64,000 nucleotides of DNA from Bradyrhizobium sp. MOS002 (lineage in GTDB: Bacteria; Pseudomonadota; Alphaproteobacteria; Rhizobiales; Xanthobacteraceae), in contig NZ_PYFX01000003.1 of NCBI RefSeq assembly GCF_003020115.1, positions 744,001-808,000 of the forward strand, read 5' to 3'. Of the stretch, positions 53,399 through 62,224 are shown one piece after another; positions within the stretch are counted from its first letter, which is position 1, and every line of letters starts with the position of its first letter. Made by a program: the position numbers and the translations under genes. The notes beneath the pieces are model-generated. The model saw nothing but the letters and a program-made list of their open reading frames with translations, was not told the origin of the DNA and ran no database searches.

Positions 53399-55027
53399 AT
53401 GCTTGGTTTGATGCAAGACTGGCCCCTGCTCTGCCACAGGATCATCGAACACGCTGCCAAGATTCATGGCAAGCAGGAGGTCGTCACGCGCTCGGTCGAG
53501 GGACCGATCCATCGCACCACCTATGCCGACATCCACAAGCGCGCGCTCAAGGTCTCGCAGATGCTGGAGCGCGACGGCATCAAGTTCGGCGACCGTGTCG
53601 CGACGATCGCATGGAACACCTGGCGCCATCTTGAGGTCTGGTACGGCATCATGGGGATCGGCGCCATCTGCCATACCGTCAATCCCCGCCTTTTCCCCGA
53701 GCAGATCGCCTGGATCATCAACCATGCGCAGGACCGCATCGTGATGACCGACATCACGTTCATTCCGGTCCTGGAGAAGATCGCCGACAAGCTGACAAGC
53801 GTGGAACGCTACGTCGTGCTGACCGACAAGGCGCACATGCCGCAGACGACGCTGAAGAACGTGGTCGCCTACGAGGACTGGATTGCGGAGGCCGACGGCA
53901 AGTTTAAATGGAAGGACTTTGACGAGAACACGGCGGCCGCGATGTGCTACACGTCAGGCACTACCGGCGACCCCAAGGGCGTGCTGTATTCGCATCGTTC
54001 CAACGTGCTGCATGCGCTGATGGCGAACAATGTCGACGCGCTCGGTACCAGCGCCTCCGAGACCATGCTTCCCGTGGTGCCGCTCTTCCACGCCAACAGC
54101 TGGGGCATCGCCTTCTCAGCGCCCTCGCAGGGCACCAAGCTCGTCATGCCCGGCGCCAAGCTCGACGGCGCCTCGGTCTATGAGCTGCTCTCGACCGAGA
54201 GGGTGACGCATACCGCCGGCGTGCCCACGGTGTGGCTGATGCTGCTCCAGCACATGACCGCCAACAATCTCAAGCTGCCGGACCTCAAGATGGTGATCTG
54301 CGGCGGCTCGGCGATGCCGCGTTCGATGATCAAGGCCTTCCTCGACATGGGCTCGAACGTCCGCCACGCCTGGGGCATGACCGAGATGAGCCCGATCGGC
54401 AGCGTCGCGGCGCTGAAGCCGCCGTTCCAGAATGCGACCGGCGAGGCGCGGCTCGACGTGCTCCAGATGCAGGGCTACGCGCCGTTCGCGGTCGAAATGA
54501 AGATCACCGACGATGCCGGCAAGGACCTGCCGTGGGATGGCACGACCTTCGGCCGTCTCAAGGTCGCCGGCCCGGCCGTCGCCAAGGCCTATTACCGGGT
54601 CGACACTGACATCCTCGACGAGGACGGCTTCTTCGACACCGGCGACGTCGCGACCATCGACGAAGCCGGCTACATGCGAATCACCGACCGCTCCAAGGAC
54701 GTGATCAAGTCCGGCGGCGAGTGGATCTCCTCGATCGAGCTGGAAAACCTCGCAGTCGGCCATCCCGCGGTGGCGGAAGCCGCCGTGATCGGCGTGTTCC
54801 ATCCCAAATGGGACGAGCGTCCGCTGCTGATCGTGCAGCTGAAGCAGGGCCAGCAAGCCAGCCGCGAGGACATCCTGAAGTTCATGGACGGCAAGATCGC
54901 CAAATGGTGGATGCCCGACGACGTTGCCTTCGTCGAGGGCATCCCGCATACGGCGACGGGCAAGATCCTGAAGACCGCGCTGCGCGACCAGTTCAAGGAA
55001 TACCGCTTCCCGAACGCGGCGGCGTAA
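53399..55027 (+). CDS. Fatty-acid/long-chain acyl-CoA ligase (AMP-binding)
   Basis: A 542-aa enzyme that activates a carboxylic acid with ATP and CoA. The ATP loop YTSGTTGDPKGV (near residue 182), HAWGMTEMSPIGS and the GEWISSIELEN hinge are all present, and the active Lys lies in ATGKILKTALRDQF. The block FHANSWGIAFSAP is typical of the medium/long-chain group related to AlkK. It is 65 bp from the divergent extensin-like gene. The acid used is not known. Confidence 0.92.
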   Translation: MLGLMQDWPLLCHRIIEHAAKIHGKQEVVTRSVEGPIHRTTYADIHKRALKVSQMLERDGIKFGDRVATIAWNTWRHLEVWYGIMGIGAICHTVNPRLFPEQIAWIINHAQDRIVMTDITFIPVLEKIADKLTSVERYVVLTDKAHMPQTTLKNVVAYEDWIAEADGKFKWKDFDENTAAAMCYTSGTTGDPKGVLYSHRSNVLHALMANNVDALGTSASETMLPVVPLFHANSWGIAFSAPSQGTKLVMPGAKLDGASVYELLSTERVTHTAGVPTVWLMLLQHMTANNLKLPDLKMVICGGSAMPRSMIKAFLDMGSNVRHAWGMTEMSPIGSVAALKPPFQNATGEARLDVLQMQGYAPFAVEMKITDDAGKDLPWDGTTFGRLKVAGPAVAKAYYRVDTDILDEDGFFDTGDVATIDEAGYMRITDRSKDVIKSGGEWISSIELENLAVGHPAVAEAAVIGVFHPKWDERPLLIVQLKQGQQASREDILKFMDGKIAKWWMPDDVAFVEGIPHTATGKILKTALRDQFKEYRFPNAAA

Positions 55028-55039
55028 GTCACGACCACC

Positions 55040-55158
55040 GTCATGCCCGGGCTTGTCCCGCCTGCGGGGCCGAAGCCCCTTCGGCGCGGCGAAGGCCCGG
55101 GCATTCACGTCTCGGCGGCAAGAAAGGCGTGGATGGCCGGGTCAAGCCCGACCATGAC
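55040..55158. repeat. Intergenic repeat GTCATG...CATGAC
   Basis: The ends GTCATGCCCGGGC and CATGAC mirror each other, and inside lie CCCGGGCTTGTCCCGCCTGC and GGCCGAAGCCCCTTCGGC hairpins. Blocks with GGATGGCCGGGTCAAGCCCG are frequent in Bradyrhizobium gaps. It fills the start of the gap between the ligase and DUF1499 genes. Confidence 0.75.
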
Positions 55159-55270
55159 GATGCAACGGTATGCGGAACCCTTGAATTTGCCTCGGGGCCG
55201 TGGTCTCAACGGCCCATAGTCGTGCCAGATCGGCCGGCACCGCCCCCAAGACCCCGGCAGAGCTCACTCG

Positions 55271-56125
55271 ATGGCCCGCAGGTTTTCCGCTCCCTATCAG
55301 TCGGAGCCCGTGTCCAGCCTCGCGAGCTGGGCGCGCAATCTGGCCGTGTTCGCCGTGGTGGCGGTGGTGGTCTCGATCATCATCCTCCGGTTCGGCTTCC
55401 TGGAGATGAAGCCGGCGCTCGCGACCTTCTTCGGCGGGCTCGGGATCGCCGCGCTCTCGATCCTGTTCGGGCTCGCCGGCTTTGCCGCGATCTGGCAGAA
55501 CGGCTCGCGCGGCATGGCGCGCATCCTGCTTGCCTTCCTGATCGACGGCGCGATCCTCGCCTATCCCGCTTATCTGGGCCTGCAATACCGCAAGCTGCCG
55601 GCGATCCACGACATTACCACCGACCCGATCGACCCGCCGCGCTTCGACGCACTGGCCCGCCTGCGCACCGGCGATGGTGCCAATACCGCTGTGTATGCCG
55701 GCCTCTATTCGGCCGAGCAACAGCGTCAATTCTATCCTGATATCGAGCCGATCGAGCTGGAGATTTCGGTCGACCGCGCCTATGCGATCGCACTTCAGCT
55801 GGTCAACAAGCGCAAATGGCTTGTCATCGACGAGCGCGCGCCGCAGCCGCCGCGCCGCATCGGCCGCATCGAGGCGGTGGCGCGCTCACCGATCATGGGG
55901 TTCCGCGAGGACATTGCGATCCGGGTCGTCCCCGACGGCGAGGATTCCCGCGTCGATATCCGCTCCGCGTCGCGCTATTTCGAGAGCGACCTCGGCAGCA
56001 ACGCCGCGCGCGTGAAGAAATTCATCGACGATCTCAACACCGCCGCCGATGCCGACGCACTCAAGCCGGTGAAGAAGACGCCGGTGGCGCCGCCGAAGGC
56101 TCCGGCGAAGACGGTGAAGAAGTGA
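55271..56125 (+). CDS. DUF1499 membrane protein
   Basis: A 284-aa protein with three hydrophobic helices (about residues 20-45, 50-75 and 80-105) and a C-terminal DUF1499 domain (from about residue 115: PAIHDITTDPIDPPRF, RKWLVIDERAP, DSRVDIRSASRYFESDLGSNAARVKKFI in part). The last 25 residues are Lys/Pro-rich. DUF1499 proteins often occur in proteobacterial envelopes with no known activity. It ends 7 bp from the convergent MBL-fold gene. Confidence 0.85.
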   Translation: MARRFSAPYQSEPVSSLASWARNLAVFAVVAVVVSIIILRFGFLEMKPALATFFGGLGIAALSILFGLAGFAAIWQNGSRGMARILLAFLIDGAILAYPAYLGLQYRKLPAIHDITTDPIDPPRFDALARLRTGDGANTAVYAGLYSAEQQRQFYPDIEPIELEISVDRAYAIALQLVNKRKWLVIDERAPQPPRRIGRIEAVARSPIMGFREDIAIRVVPDGEDSRVDIRSASRYFESDLGSNAARVKKFIDDLNTAADADALKPVKKTPVAPPKAPAKTVKK

Positions 56126-56132
56126 CGGGACG

Positions 56133-57056
56133 CTAAGCGTTCGTCATCCGATACGTCCCGCCAATCACGGGATCGCCGTCCGTCGCCACCACGCCGCGAG
56201 CGACCAGGTCTTCCAAATGCGCCAGCACGGAATAGCCCGCCGCGGTGGTGAGCCTCGGATCGATGCCGATATAGATCGCCCGGACCATGGTCGGAATGTC
56301 GGTCTCGCCCTTGGCGAGGCGGTGCAGGATGGAGGCCTCGCGCGCCTTGCGGTGACGGATCAGGAAGCGCACGAAGCGCGGACCGTCCGGAATTTCGGGA
56401 CCGTGGCCGGAGAAATACACATCCTCCTCGCGCGCGGCGAGACGATCCAGCGATTCCATGTAGTCGATCATCGAGCCGTCGGGCGGCGCCACGATCGTGG
56501 TCGACCAGCCCATCACGTGATCGCCGACGAAGTTGAATTTTCGCTCGGGCCAGGCGAACGCGAGGTGATTGGCGGTATGGCCGGGCGTCGCCACAGCCTC
56601 GAGCCGCCAGCCGTCTCCTTCGACGACGTCGCCATGGGCGATCCTGATATCGGGCGCGAAGTCGCGGTCGGCACCGGATTCCGGGTTGTGCCTCTCGCTC
56701 TCGAAACGCGGGCGCGAGGCGCGGTGCGGGCCTTCGGCGTAAACAGGTGCGCCGGTCGCCTGCTTGATCCGCGCAGTGTTCGGCGAATGGTCGCGGTGGG
56801 TGTGGGTGACGAAGATATGGCTCACCGTCTCGCCGCTGACGGCATCAAGCAGCGCCGCCGCATGCGCTTGGTCGTCCGGACCGGGATCGATGATCGCGAC
56901 GTTGCCCCGGCCCACGATGTAGCTGACCGTGCCGGTGAACGTGAACGGGCTCGGATTGTTACAGAGCACGCGCCGCACGCCGGGGCGGACTTCCTCGACG
57001 ATGCCGGGCTTCAGCGGAAAGTCGCGGTTGAACGGGACGTCGTCGTTGTCGGACAT
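56133..57056 (-). CDS. MBL-fold metallo-hydrolase
   Basis: A 307-aa metallo-beta-lactamase-fold enzyme. The zinc motif THTHRDHSPNTA near residue 84 (HxHxDH), GHTANHLAF and FSGHGPE are in their usual places. A C-terminal winged-helix-like part (YSVLAHLEDLVARGVVA) is typical of the LACTB2-like group, some of which are nucleases. The ATG at 57056 gives MSDNDDVPFNRD; an in-frame start at 57224 would run through a repeat. The substrate is unknown. Confidence 0.9.
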   Translation of the reverse strand: MSDNDDVPFNRDFPLKPGIVEEVRPGVRRVLCNNPSPFTFTGTVSYIVGRGNVAIIDPGPDDQAHAAALLDAVSGETVSHIFVTHTHRDHSPNTARIKQATGAPVYAEGPHRASRPRFESERHNPESGADRDFAPDIRIAHGDVVEGDGWRLEAVATPGHTANHLAFAWPERKFNFVGDHVMGWSTTIVAPPDGSMIDYMESLDRLAAREEDVYFSGHGPEIPDGPRFVRFLIRHRKAREASILHRLAKGETDIPTMVRAIYIGIDPRLTTAAGYSVLAHLEDLVARGVVATDGDPVIGGTYRMTNA

Positions 57057-57084
57057 GGGGCTTCCTGTAGCCAAACTCTCTGCC

Positions 57085-57193
57085 GTCATACCCCGCGAAA
57101 GCGGGGTATCCAGTACGCTGTAGCGCCGGTGGCGAAGGCGAGGTCTCTGGATCGTCCGCCCAGTGCGCAATTGCGCACAAGGCGGACGATGAC
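57085..57193. repeat. Composite palindromic repeat (second copy of the 20939 family)
   Basis: It opens GTCATACCCCGCGAAAGCGG and closes GGCGGACGATGAC, and the inner ATCCAGTACG and CTGGATCG blocks are mirrored as in the copy at 20939-21038. A TGCGCAATTGCGCA hairpin, also found in the 43106 element, is inserted near 57168. Modules are thus shared between element types. Confidence 0.8.
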
Positions 57194-57229
57194 AGCGGAG
57201 CAAGGCAACTGTCATTGAGCACACGGCGC

Positions 57230-58444
57230 TCAGAAAAACGCCTGAATGCCCGTGATCGCGCGGCCCAGGATCAGGGCGTGGACGTCGTGGGTGCCTTCGT
57301 AGGTGTTGACGGTCTCGAGGTTATGGACGTGGCGCATCACGTGATACTCGATCGAGATGCCGTTGCCGCCGTGCATGTCGCGCGCGACGCGGGCGATGTC
57401 GAGCGCCTTGCCGCAATTGTTGCGCTTCATGATCGAGATCATCTCGGGCGCGAACTTGCCCTCGTCCATCAGGCGACCGACGCGGAGCGAGCCCTGAAGG
57501 CCCAGCGCGATCTCGGTCTGCATGTCCGCGAGCTTCTTCTGCACGAGCTGGGTCGCAGCGAGCGGCTTGCCGAACTGCTTGCGGTCGAGCGTGTACTGGC
57601 GGGCGCGGTGCATGCAGTCCTCGGCCGCGCCGAGCACGCCCCAGGAAATGCCGTAGCGGGCGCGGTTGAGGCAGCCGAACGGGCCCTTCAGGCCGGAGAC
57701 GTTGGGCAGCAGCGCGTCTTCCGGAACCACGACGCCGTCCATCACGACCTCGCCGGTGATGGAGGCGCGAAGTGACAGCTTGCCGCCGATCTTCGGTGCC
57801 GACAGCCCCTTCATGCCCTTCTCCAGCACGAAGCCGCGGATCTGGTTGTCGTGCGCGGCCGACTTGGCCCAGACCACGAACACGTCGGCGATCGGCGCGT
57901 TCGAGATCCACATCTTGCTGCCGGTCAGGCGATAGCCGTCCGAAACCTTCTCGGCGCGGGTCTTCATGCCGGCCGGATCGGAGCCGGCGTCAGGCTCGGT
58001 CAGCCCGAAACAGCCGACCCACTCGCCGCTGGCGAGCTTCGGCAGGTACTTCTTGCGCTGGTTCTCGTCGCCATAGGCGTAGATCGGATACATCACCAGA
58101 GAGGACTGCACCGAGTTCATCGAGCGGTAGCCGGAATCGACCCGTTCGATTTCGCGCGCGACGAGACCATAGGCGACATAGCCTGCATTGGCGCAGCCAT
58201 ATTCCTCCGGCAACGTGATGCCGATCAGGCCGAGCTCGCCCATCTCGTTGAAGATCTCGCGATCCGTCTTCTCTTCGAGATAGGCCTTGGCGACGCGCGG
58301 CATCAGCTTGTCCTGCGCGTAGGCGCGCGCGGTGTCGCGCACCATGCGCTCGTCTTCGGTGAGCTGCTCGTCGAGCAGGAACGGATCGTCCCACTGGAAA
58401 GAAGCCGAACTCGGCTTGTCCTTGGCCTGAGGGCGCGCGGTCAT
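57230..58444 (-). CDS. gcdH: Glutaryl-CoA dehydrogenase-type acyl-CoA dehydrogenase
   Basis: A 404-aa FAD enzyme that oxidises and decarboxylates glutaryl-CoA to crotonyl-CoA in lysine and tryptophan breakdown. The C-terminal block [26 protein letters not shown], with its catalytic Glu, is characteristic of GcdH rather than of other acyl-CoA dehydrogenases. Others are [41 protein letters not shown] and [17 protein letters not shown] (quoted in part). The length is standard. No partner gene is adjacent; the gap behind it has a palindromic repeat. Confidence 0.93.
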   Translation of the reverse strand: MTARPQAKDKPSSASFQWDDPFLLDEQLTEDERMVRDTARAYAQDKLMPRVAKAYLEEKTDREIFNEMGELGLIGITLPEEYGCANAGYVAYGLVAREIERVDSGYRSMNSVQSSLVMYPIYAYGDENQRKKYLPKLASGEWVGCFGLTEPDAGSDPAGMKTRAEKVSDGYRLTGSKMWISNAPIADVFVVWAKSAAHDNQIRGFVLEKGMKGLSAPKIGGKLSLRASITGEVVMDGVVVPEDALLPNVSGLKGPFGCLNRARYGISWGVLGAAEDCMHRARQYTLDRKQFGKPLAATQLVQKKLADMQTEIALGLQGSLRVGRLMDEGKFAPEMISIMKRNNCGKALDIARVARDMHGGNGISIEYHVMRHVHNLETVNTYEGTHDVHALILGRAITGIQAFF

Positions 58445-58541
58445 GAAACGTCCTTTCGTCTGGTTCCGTCAAAATTCGCCCGACAAAGTAAAGCGCCGCG
58501 GCAACAAGTGCAATTGCGTTGCAGATGTATCTGTCTGCGTG

Positions 58542-58600
58542 AATCCCGGGGACCCGCGAGACGCACCTCGGGGGATGCGCTTCGCGCACCCCGGGATGAC
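58542..58600. repeat. Intergenic repeat AATCCCGGGG...CCCCGGGATGAC
   Basis: Mirrored ends (ATCCCGGGG with CCCCGGGAT) and an inner TGCGC-TTC-GCGCA hairpin fill the space before the ribB-like gene end. It looks like a shorter member of the 43106 type. Confidence 0.7.
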
Positions 58601-58604
58601 AGCG

Positions 58605-59681
58605 CTAGCTTTCGAGCAACTCGTTGGCGACGATCTCGATGCCGAAGCCCGAAAGGCCCTTGTAGTCGTGCACCGAGGAGGTGAGGTGCCGGATCGAGGT
58701 GACGCCGAGATCGCGCAGGATCTGTGCACCGACGCCGACTTCGCGCCACTGCCGGTTGCGGTCAGCCTCGGTCGCGCTCTCATCGGGCAGCGGCGCCACG
58801 GGGACACCAGCCGCGCCGTCGCGCAGATAAACCAGGACGCCACGGCCGGATTTCTTGAAGTGCTCGAGCACCGCCGCCATGCGCTTGTGGCCGGTGAAGA
58901 TGTCCTTGACGATGTTCGGCTTGTGGAAGCGTGTCAGGACGTTCTTGCCGTCGCCGACGCCGTTGTAGACGAAGGCAACGTGGGCGATGGAATCGAACGG
59001 CGAGCGGTAGGCATAGCCCTGAAGCGGCCCGATCGGGCTCTCGGTGACGAAGGTCGAGACCCGCTCGATCAGCTTCTCGCGCACCTGGCGGTAGGCGATC
59101 ATGTCGGCGATGGTGACGTGCTTGAGCTTGTGCTGGGCGGCGAAGCGGGCGACCTGCTCGCCCTTCATCACGCTGCCGTCGTCGTTCATCAACTCGCTGA
59201 TGACGCCGACCGGCGGCAGGCCGGAGAGCTTGCATAGATCGACCGCGGCCTCGGTATGGCCGGAGCGCAGCAGCACGCCGCCGTCCTTGGCGATCAGCGG
59301 AAAGATGTGGCCGGGACGGGCGAAGTCGTTGGCGCCGGCGTTGGGATTGGACAGCGCGCGGCAGCACGAGGCGCGCTCCTCGGCCGAGATGCCGGTGCCG
59401 CCGTCGGGCTTGTAGTCGATCGAGACCGTGAATGCCGTGGTGTGCGCGGAATCGTTGTGGGCCACCATCGGATCGAGCCGCAGGCGGCGCGCATCCTCGG
59501 TGGTGATCGGCGCGCAAACGATGCCGGAGGTGTGGCGGATGATGAAGGCCATCTTCTCGGCGGTGCAGAACGAGGCGGCGACGATCAGATCGCCCTCGCC
59601 CTCGCGGTCTTCGTCGTCGGTGACGACCACGAGCTCACCCCGGGCAAAGGCCTGCAAGACTTCCTGGACGTTATCCGGCAT
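58605..59681 (-). CDS. ribB: 3,4-dihydroxy-2-butanone-4-phosphate synthase fused to a degenerate RibA domain
   Basis: A 358-aa riboflavin-pathway enzyme. Residues 1-205 are RibB: DREGEGDLIVAASF (metal Glu), SAHTTAFTVSIDYKPDGGTG and GHTEAAVDL are complete, so it should make dihydroxybutanone phosphate from ribulose-5-phosphate. The rest is like GTP cyclohydrolase II, but the zinc Cys residues of the ECLTGDxxxSxRCDC motif are missing (here HKPNIVKDIFTGHKR) and QEGRGIGL is replaced, so RibA activity is unlikely. The ATG at 59681 is chosen; no FMN riboswitch is visible upstream. Confidence 0.92.
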   Translation of the reverse strand: MPDNVQEVLQAFARGELVVVTDDEDREGEGDLIVAASFCTAEKMAFIIRHTSGIVCAPITTEDARRLRLDPMVAHNDSAHTTAFTVSIDYKPDGGTGISAEERASCCRALSNPNAGANDFARPGHIFPLIAKDGGVLLRSGHTEAAVDLCKLSGLPPVGVISELMNDDGSVMKGEQVARFAAQHKLKHVTIADMIAYRQVREKLIERVSTFVTESPIGPLQGYAYRSPFDSIAHVAFVYNGVGDGKNVLTRFHKPNIVKDIFTGHKRMAAVLEHFKKSGRGVLVYLRDGAAGVPVAPLPDESATEADRNRQWREVGVGAQILRDLGVTSIRHLTSSVHDYKGLSGFGIEIVANELLES

Positions 59682-59832
59682 TTCCCAATCTCTATCGGTT
59701 ATGGCCCGGAGGCTTAGCCGGACTTGGGCCGGGGCGCTAGTGTCCCCGGCGCAACCACATATGCCGGACCGCAGCCCTGCCCGGGGCGGCTCGCACCGGG
59801 CCCAAGCCCGGCGAGAAGCCGGCCGGGCGCCG

Positions 59833-61560
59833 TCAGGGCAGCACTTCGCGCCGCTCGCCGAGCCGCTGATCGAGCTCGGCACGCTTGTCGGCCAACAGGC
59901 CGGCCTGGGCGGCCTCGATCACCGTGAACAACTCATGGGCGTCGCTGAGCCGGGTGACGGTGACATAGCTGGCGCCAGCTGCGTAGAGTTCGCCCACATC
60001 CGCCAACAGATCGGCCGTGGCAATGATCATGGCGGTCGGGTTGAGGGTGCGGACGTGGCGGACCAGCTTCTCGTTGCTCGCACCCTTCAGAAGTGCATCC
60101 GGTACGCTGAGGATGATCATCTCGGACTTGCCGATTCCGGCATGGAGCAGCGTGTCGGCGCTGCTGATATCGCCATAGATCACGTGCAGGCCGCGCGAAA
60201 GCAGCGTCTGGTACACATTGGGATTGAAGTCGATCACGGTGATCTGCTCGAGCAGCACCGGTGCCTGCCGTTCGATCTCGGCCAGCAGCGCGCTCGCCGC
60301 ACGGAAAAAGCCGAGGATAACGATGCGGCGCGCCTCGCCATGGCCTTCGTGCCCTTCCTCGCCCTGGCCATTGCCGTGGTCGAGATCGCGCAGGCCGAGC
60401 CGCTTCAGGGGGCCGATCGCCCAGCGGGTGATCTCGTCGCTGCGGGTCATCACGAAGGTCGAGAGCACCGCCAGCACCACGAAGGCGAAGGAGGCCGCAT
60501 TCGCTGTCTGGGCTGCGATGTGGTGGTCGGCAACGCCGGTCTGGATCACCACCAGCGAGAACTCGGAGATCTGGGCGAGATTCAAGGCCGGCAACAGGCT
60601 GGCGCGCAGGCCCTGCTTCATCAGATAGAGCGGAACGAAGGTGGTGACGAGGCGGCTCACCACAGTGAACGCCGCGATCATCAAGGCAAGCCCGATCACG
60701 GAGAGGCCGGGCACCGGAATGGTCATGCCCAGCGCGACGAAGAACAGCGTGATGAAGAAATCCCGCAGCGTGGTGACCTTGGCCGTGACGTCGAGCGCAT
60801 AGGGAAAGGTCGAGAGCGAGACGCCGGCGATAAGGGCGCCCATCTCGCGCGACAGCGACAGCCGCTCGGCGGTCTCCGCGACCAGGAAGCACCAGGCGAG
60901 CGCGCCGAGCAGGATCAGCTCGGGGCGGCGGGCGATCTGGTGAAACAGGCGCGGCAGCACGTAGCGGCTCACCAGCAGCGCGGCGGCGACCAGCACTGCG
61001 ACGCGGCCGATCGAGAGCAGGATGACGCTGATTTCCAGATTGGCAAGGCTCGGCTGCACCGCCAGGAACAGGATGGCAAAAATGTCCTGGAGCACCAGCA
61101 CGCCGAGGGTGATGCGGCCCGGCAGCGTGTCGAGCTCGCGCTTCTCGTAGAGCACCTTGACTATGATGACGGTGCTCGACAGCGCGCAGGCGACGCAGAG
61201 GTAAACCGCATCGAACTTCCCGCCGCCGAGCGACAGGCCGATGCCGACGAAGAACAGCAGCCCGAGCAGGCAGCCGCCGAGGAGCTGGCCGCCCGCCGCG
61301 AAAAGGATGACCTTTCCCGCCCGCACGATCTTCTTCAGGTCGATCTCCAGGCCGATCATGAACAGCATGAAGATCAGGCCGAGCTCGGAGATGACGCTGA
61401 TGGATTCCTGCGACTTGACCCAGCCGGCGCCAAATGGACCAATGCAGAAGCCGGCGATAAGGTAGGCCAGGATCAGCGGTTGCCTGGTGAAGTGGGCAAG
61501 CAGGCCCAGCATCCAGGCAAACAGGATACAGAGAGTGATGTCGCGAATGAGCTCGTGCAT
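59833..61560 (-). CDS. CPA2 monovalent cation:proton antiporter with RCK-like domain (KefB-type)
   Basis: A 575-aa inner-membrane exchanger. Twelve or thirteen helices fill residues 1-385 with the Na/H-exchanger pattern LIAGFCIGPFGAGWV, ALSSTVIIVKVLYEKREL, GVLVLQDIFAILFLA and FFVALGMTIPV. A TrkA-N (RCK) domain lies at about 405-560, but its nucleotide loop reads ILGFFRAASALL instead of GxGxxG. The ATG at 61560 (MHELIRDITLCILF) is the usual start; an in-frame Met at 61611 would add 17 polar residues. It probably exports K+ or Na+ in exchange for H+. Confidence 0.92.
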   Translation of the reverse strand: MHELIRDITLCILFAWMLGLLAHFTRQPLILAYLIAGFCIGPFGAGWVKSQESISVISELGLIFMLFMIGLEIDLKKIVRAGKVILFAAGGQLLGGCLLGLLFFVGIGLSLGGGKFDAVYLCVACALSSTVIIVKVLYEKRELDTLPGRITLGVLVLQDIFAILFLAVQPSLANLEISVILLSIGRVAVLVAAALLVSRYVLPRLFHQIARRPELILLGALAWCFLVAETAERLSLSREMGALIAGVSLSTFPYALDVTAKVTTLRDFFITLFFVALGMTIPVPGLSVIGLALMIAAFTVVSRLVTTFVPLYLMKQGLRASLLPALNLAQISEFSLVVIQTGVADHHIAAQTANAASFAFVVLAVLSTFVMTRSDEITRWAIGPLKRLGLRDLDHGNGQGEEGHEGHGEARRIVILGFFRAASALLAEIERQAPVLLEQITVIDFNPNVYQTLLSRGLHVIYGDISSADTLLHAGIGKSEMIILSVPDALLKGASNEKLVRHVRTLNPTAMIIATADLLADVGELYAAGASYVTVTRLSDAHELFTVIEAAQAGLLADKRAELDQRLGERREVLP

Positions 61561-61627
61561 GCCAAATTGGTCCGTTTTGCCGCACCCTAGTGATCGAGTG
61601 CGGCGCGGCAAGCGAGCAATTCGTCAC

Positions 61628-62155
61628 ATGCGGACGGGACTCGCCATTGCAATGCTGCTATGCCCCCTCGCCTGCTCCGTGCCCGCGGCCGCTCAATCCA
61701 AGGTCAATATCGAGCAAACCTTTGCCGATTCCCTCACCGCACTGCCGAAAGAAGAACTCGCCGTCTCCGGCGGGTTCTACGTGCCTGCCTATTCCAGCGT
61801 GGCGATGAGCCAGGGCAAGCTGCGTGTCGACTTCTCGGTGACCTTGAGCGTGCACAACGCCTCCGAGACGCAAGCACTGGTGGTCAAACGCATCGCCTAT
61901 TTCGACACTGCAGGCAAGCAGGTCGAGAGCTATCTGAAGGCGCCCGTCGCGTTGAAGCCCCTCGCCACCGTCTCGATCTTCATTCCGACCGACGACGTAC
62001 GCGGCGGGACCGGCGCCAATTTCCTCGTCGATTGGGCCGCAACAAGCGAGATCGCCGAGCCTGCCGTCGAGGCCCTGATGGTTGGCGGCGTCGCCAATGC
62101 GCATTACGCTTTCATCAGCCAGGGCCGTCCGACCCGGACGATCGGCAAGAAGTAA
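61628..62155 (+). CDS. DUF3124 domain protein, exported
   Basis: A 175-aa protein with signal peptide MRTGLAIAMLLCPLACSVPAAAQS, cut after AAA or AAAQ. A DUF3124 domain covers the rest (YVPAYSSVAMSQGKLRVDFSVTLSVHN, YLKAPVALKPLATVSIFIP, NFLVDWAATSE, in part), which is a beta-sandwich-like periplasmic family with unknown role. It is divergent to the antiporter gene with 67 bp between the start codons, and lies 69 bp before the aminotransferase gene. Confidence 0.85.
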   Translation: MRTGLAIAMLLCPLACSVPAAAQSKVNIEQTFADSLTALPKEELAVSGGFYVPAYSSVAMSQGKLRVDFSVTLSVHNASETQALVVKRIAYFDTAGKQVESYLKAPVALKPLATVSIFIPTDDVRGGTGANFLVDWAATSEIAEPAVEALMVGGVANAHYAFISQGRPTRTIGKK

Positions 62156-62224
62156 GCAAGTCGTACGATTGACCGGCGCAAAGCCGGCAGACTGATAAGA
62201 AAGAATAGAACGAGGAACGCGCCC

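Noticed and set aside
59682-59832. FMN riboswitch in front of the ribB-like gene
   Set aside because: The conserved GATCCGGTG / CCGAC core blocks of the FMN aptamer are not seen on the minus strand; only GC-rich inverted repeats are present.
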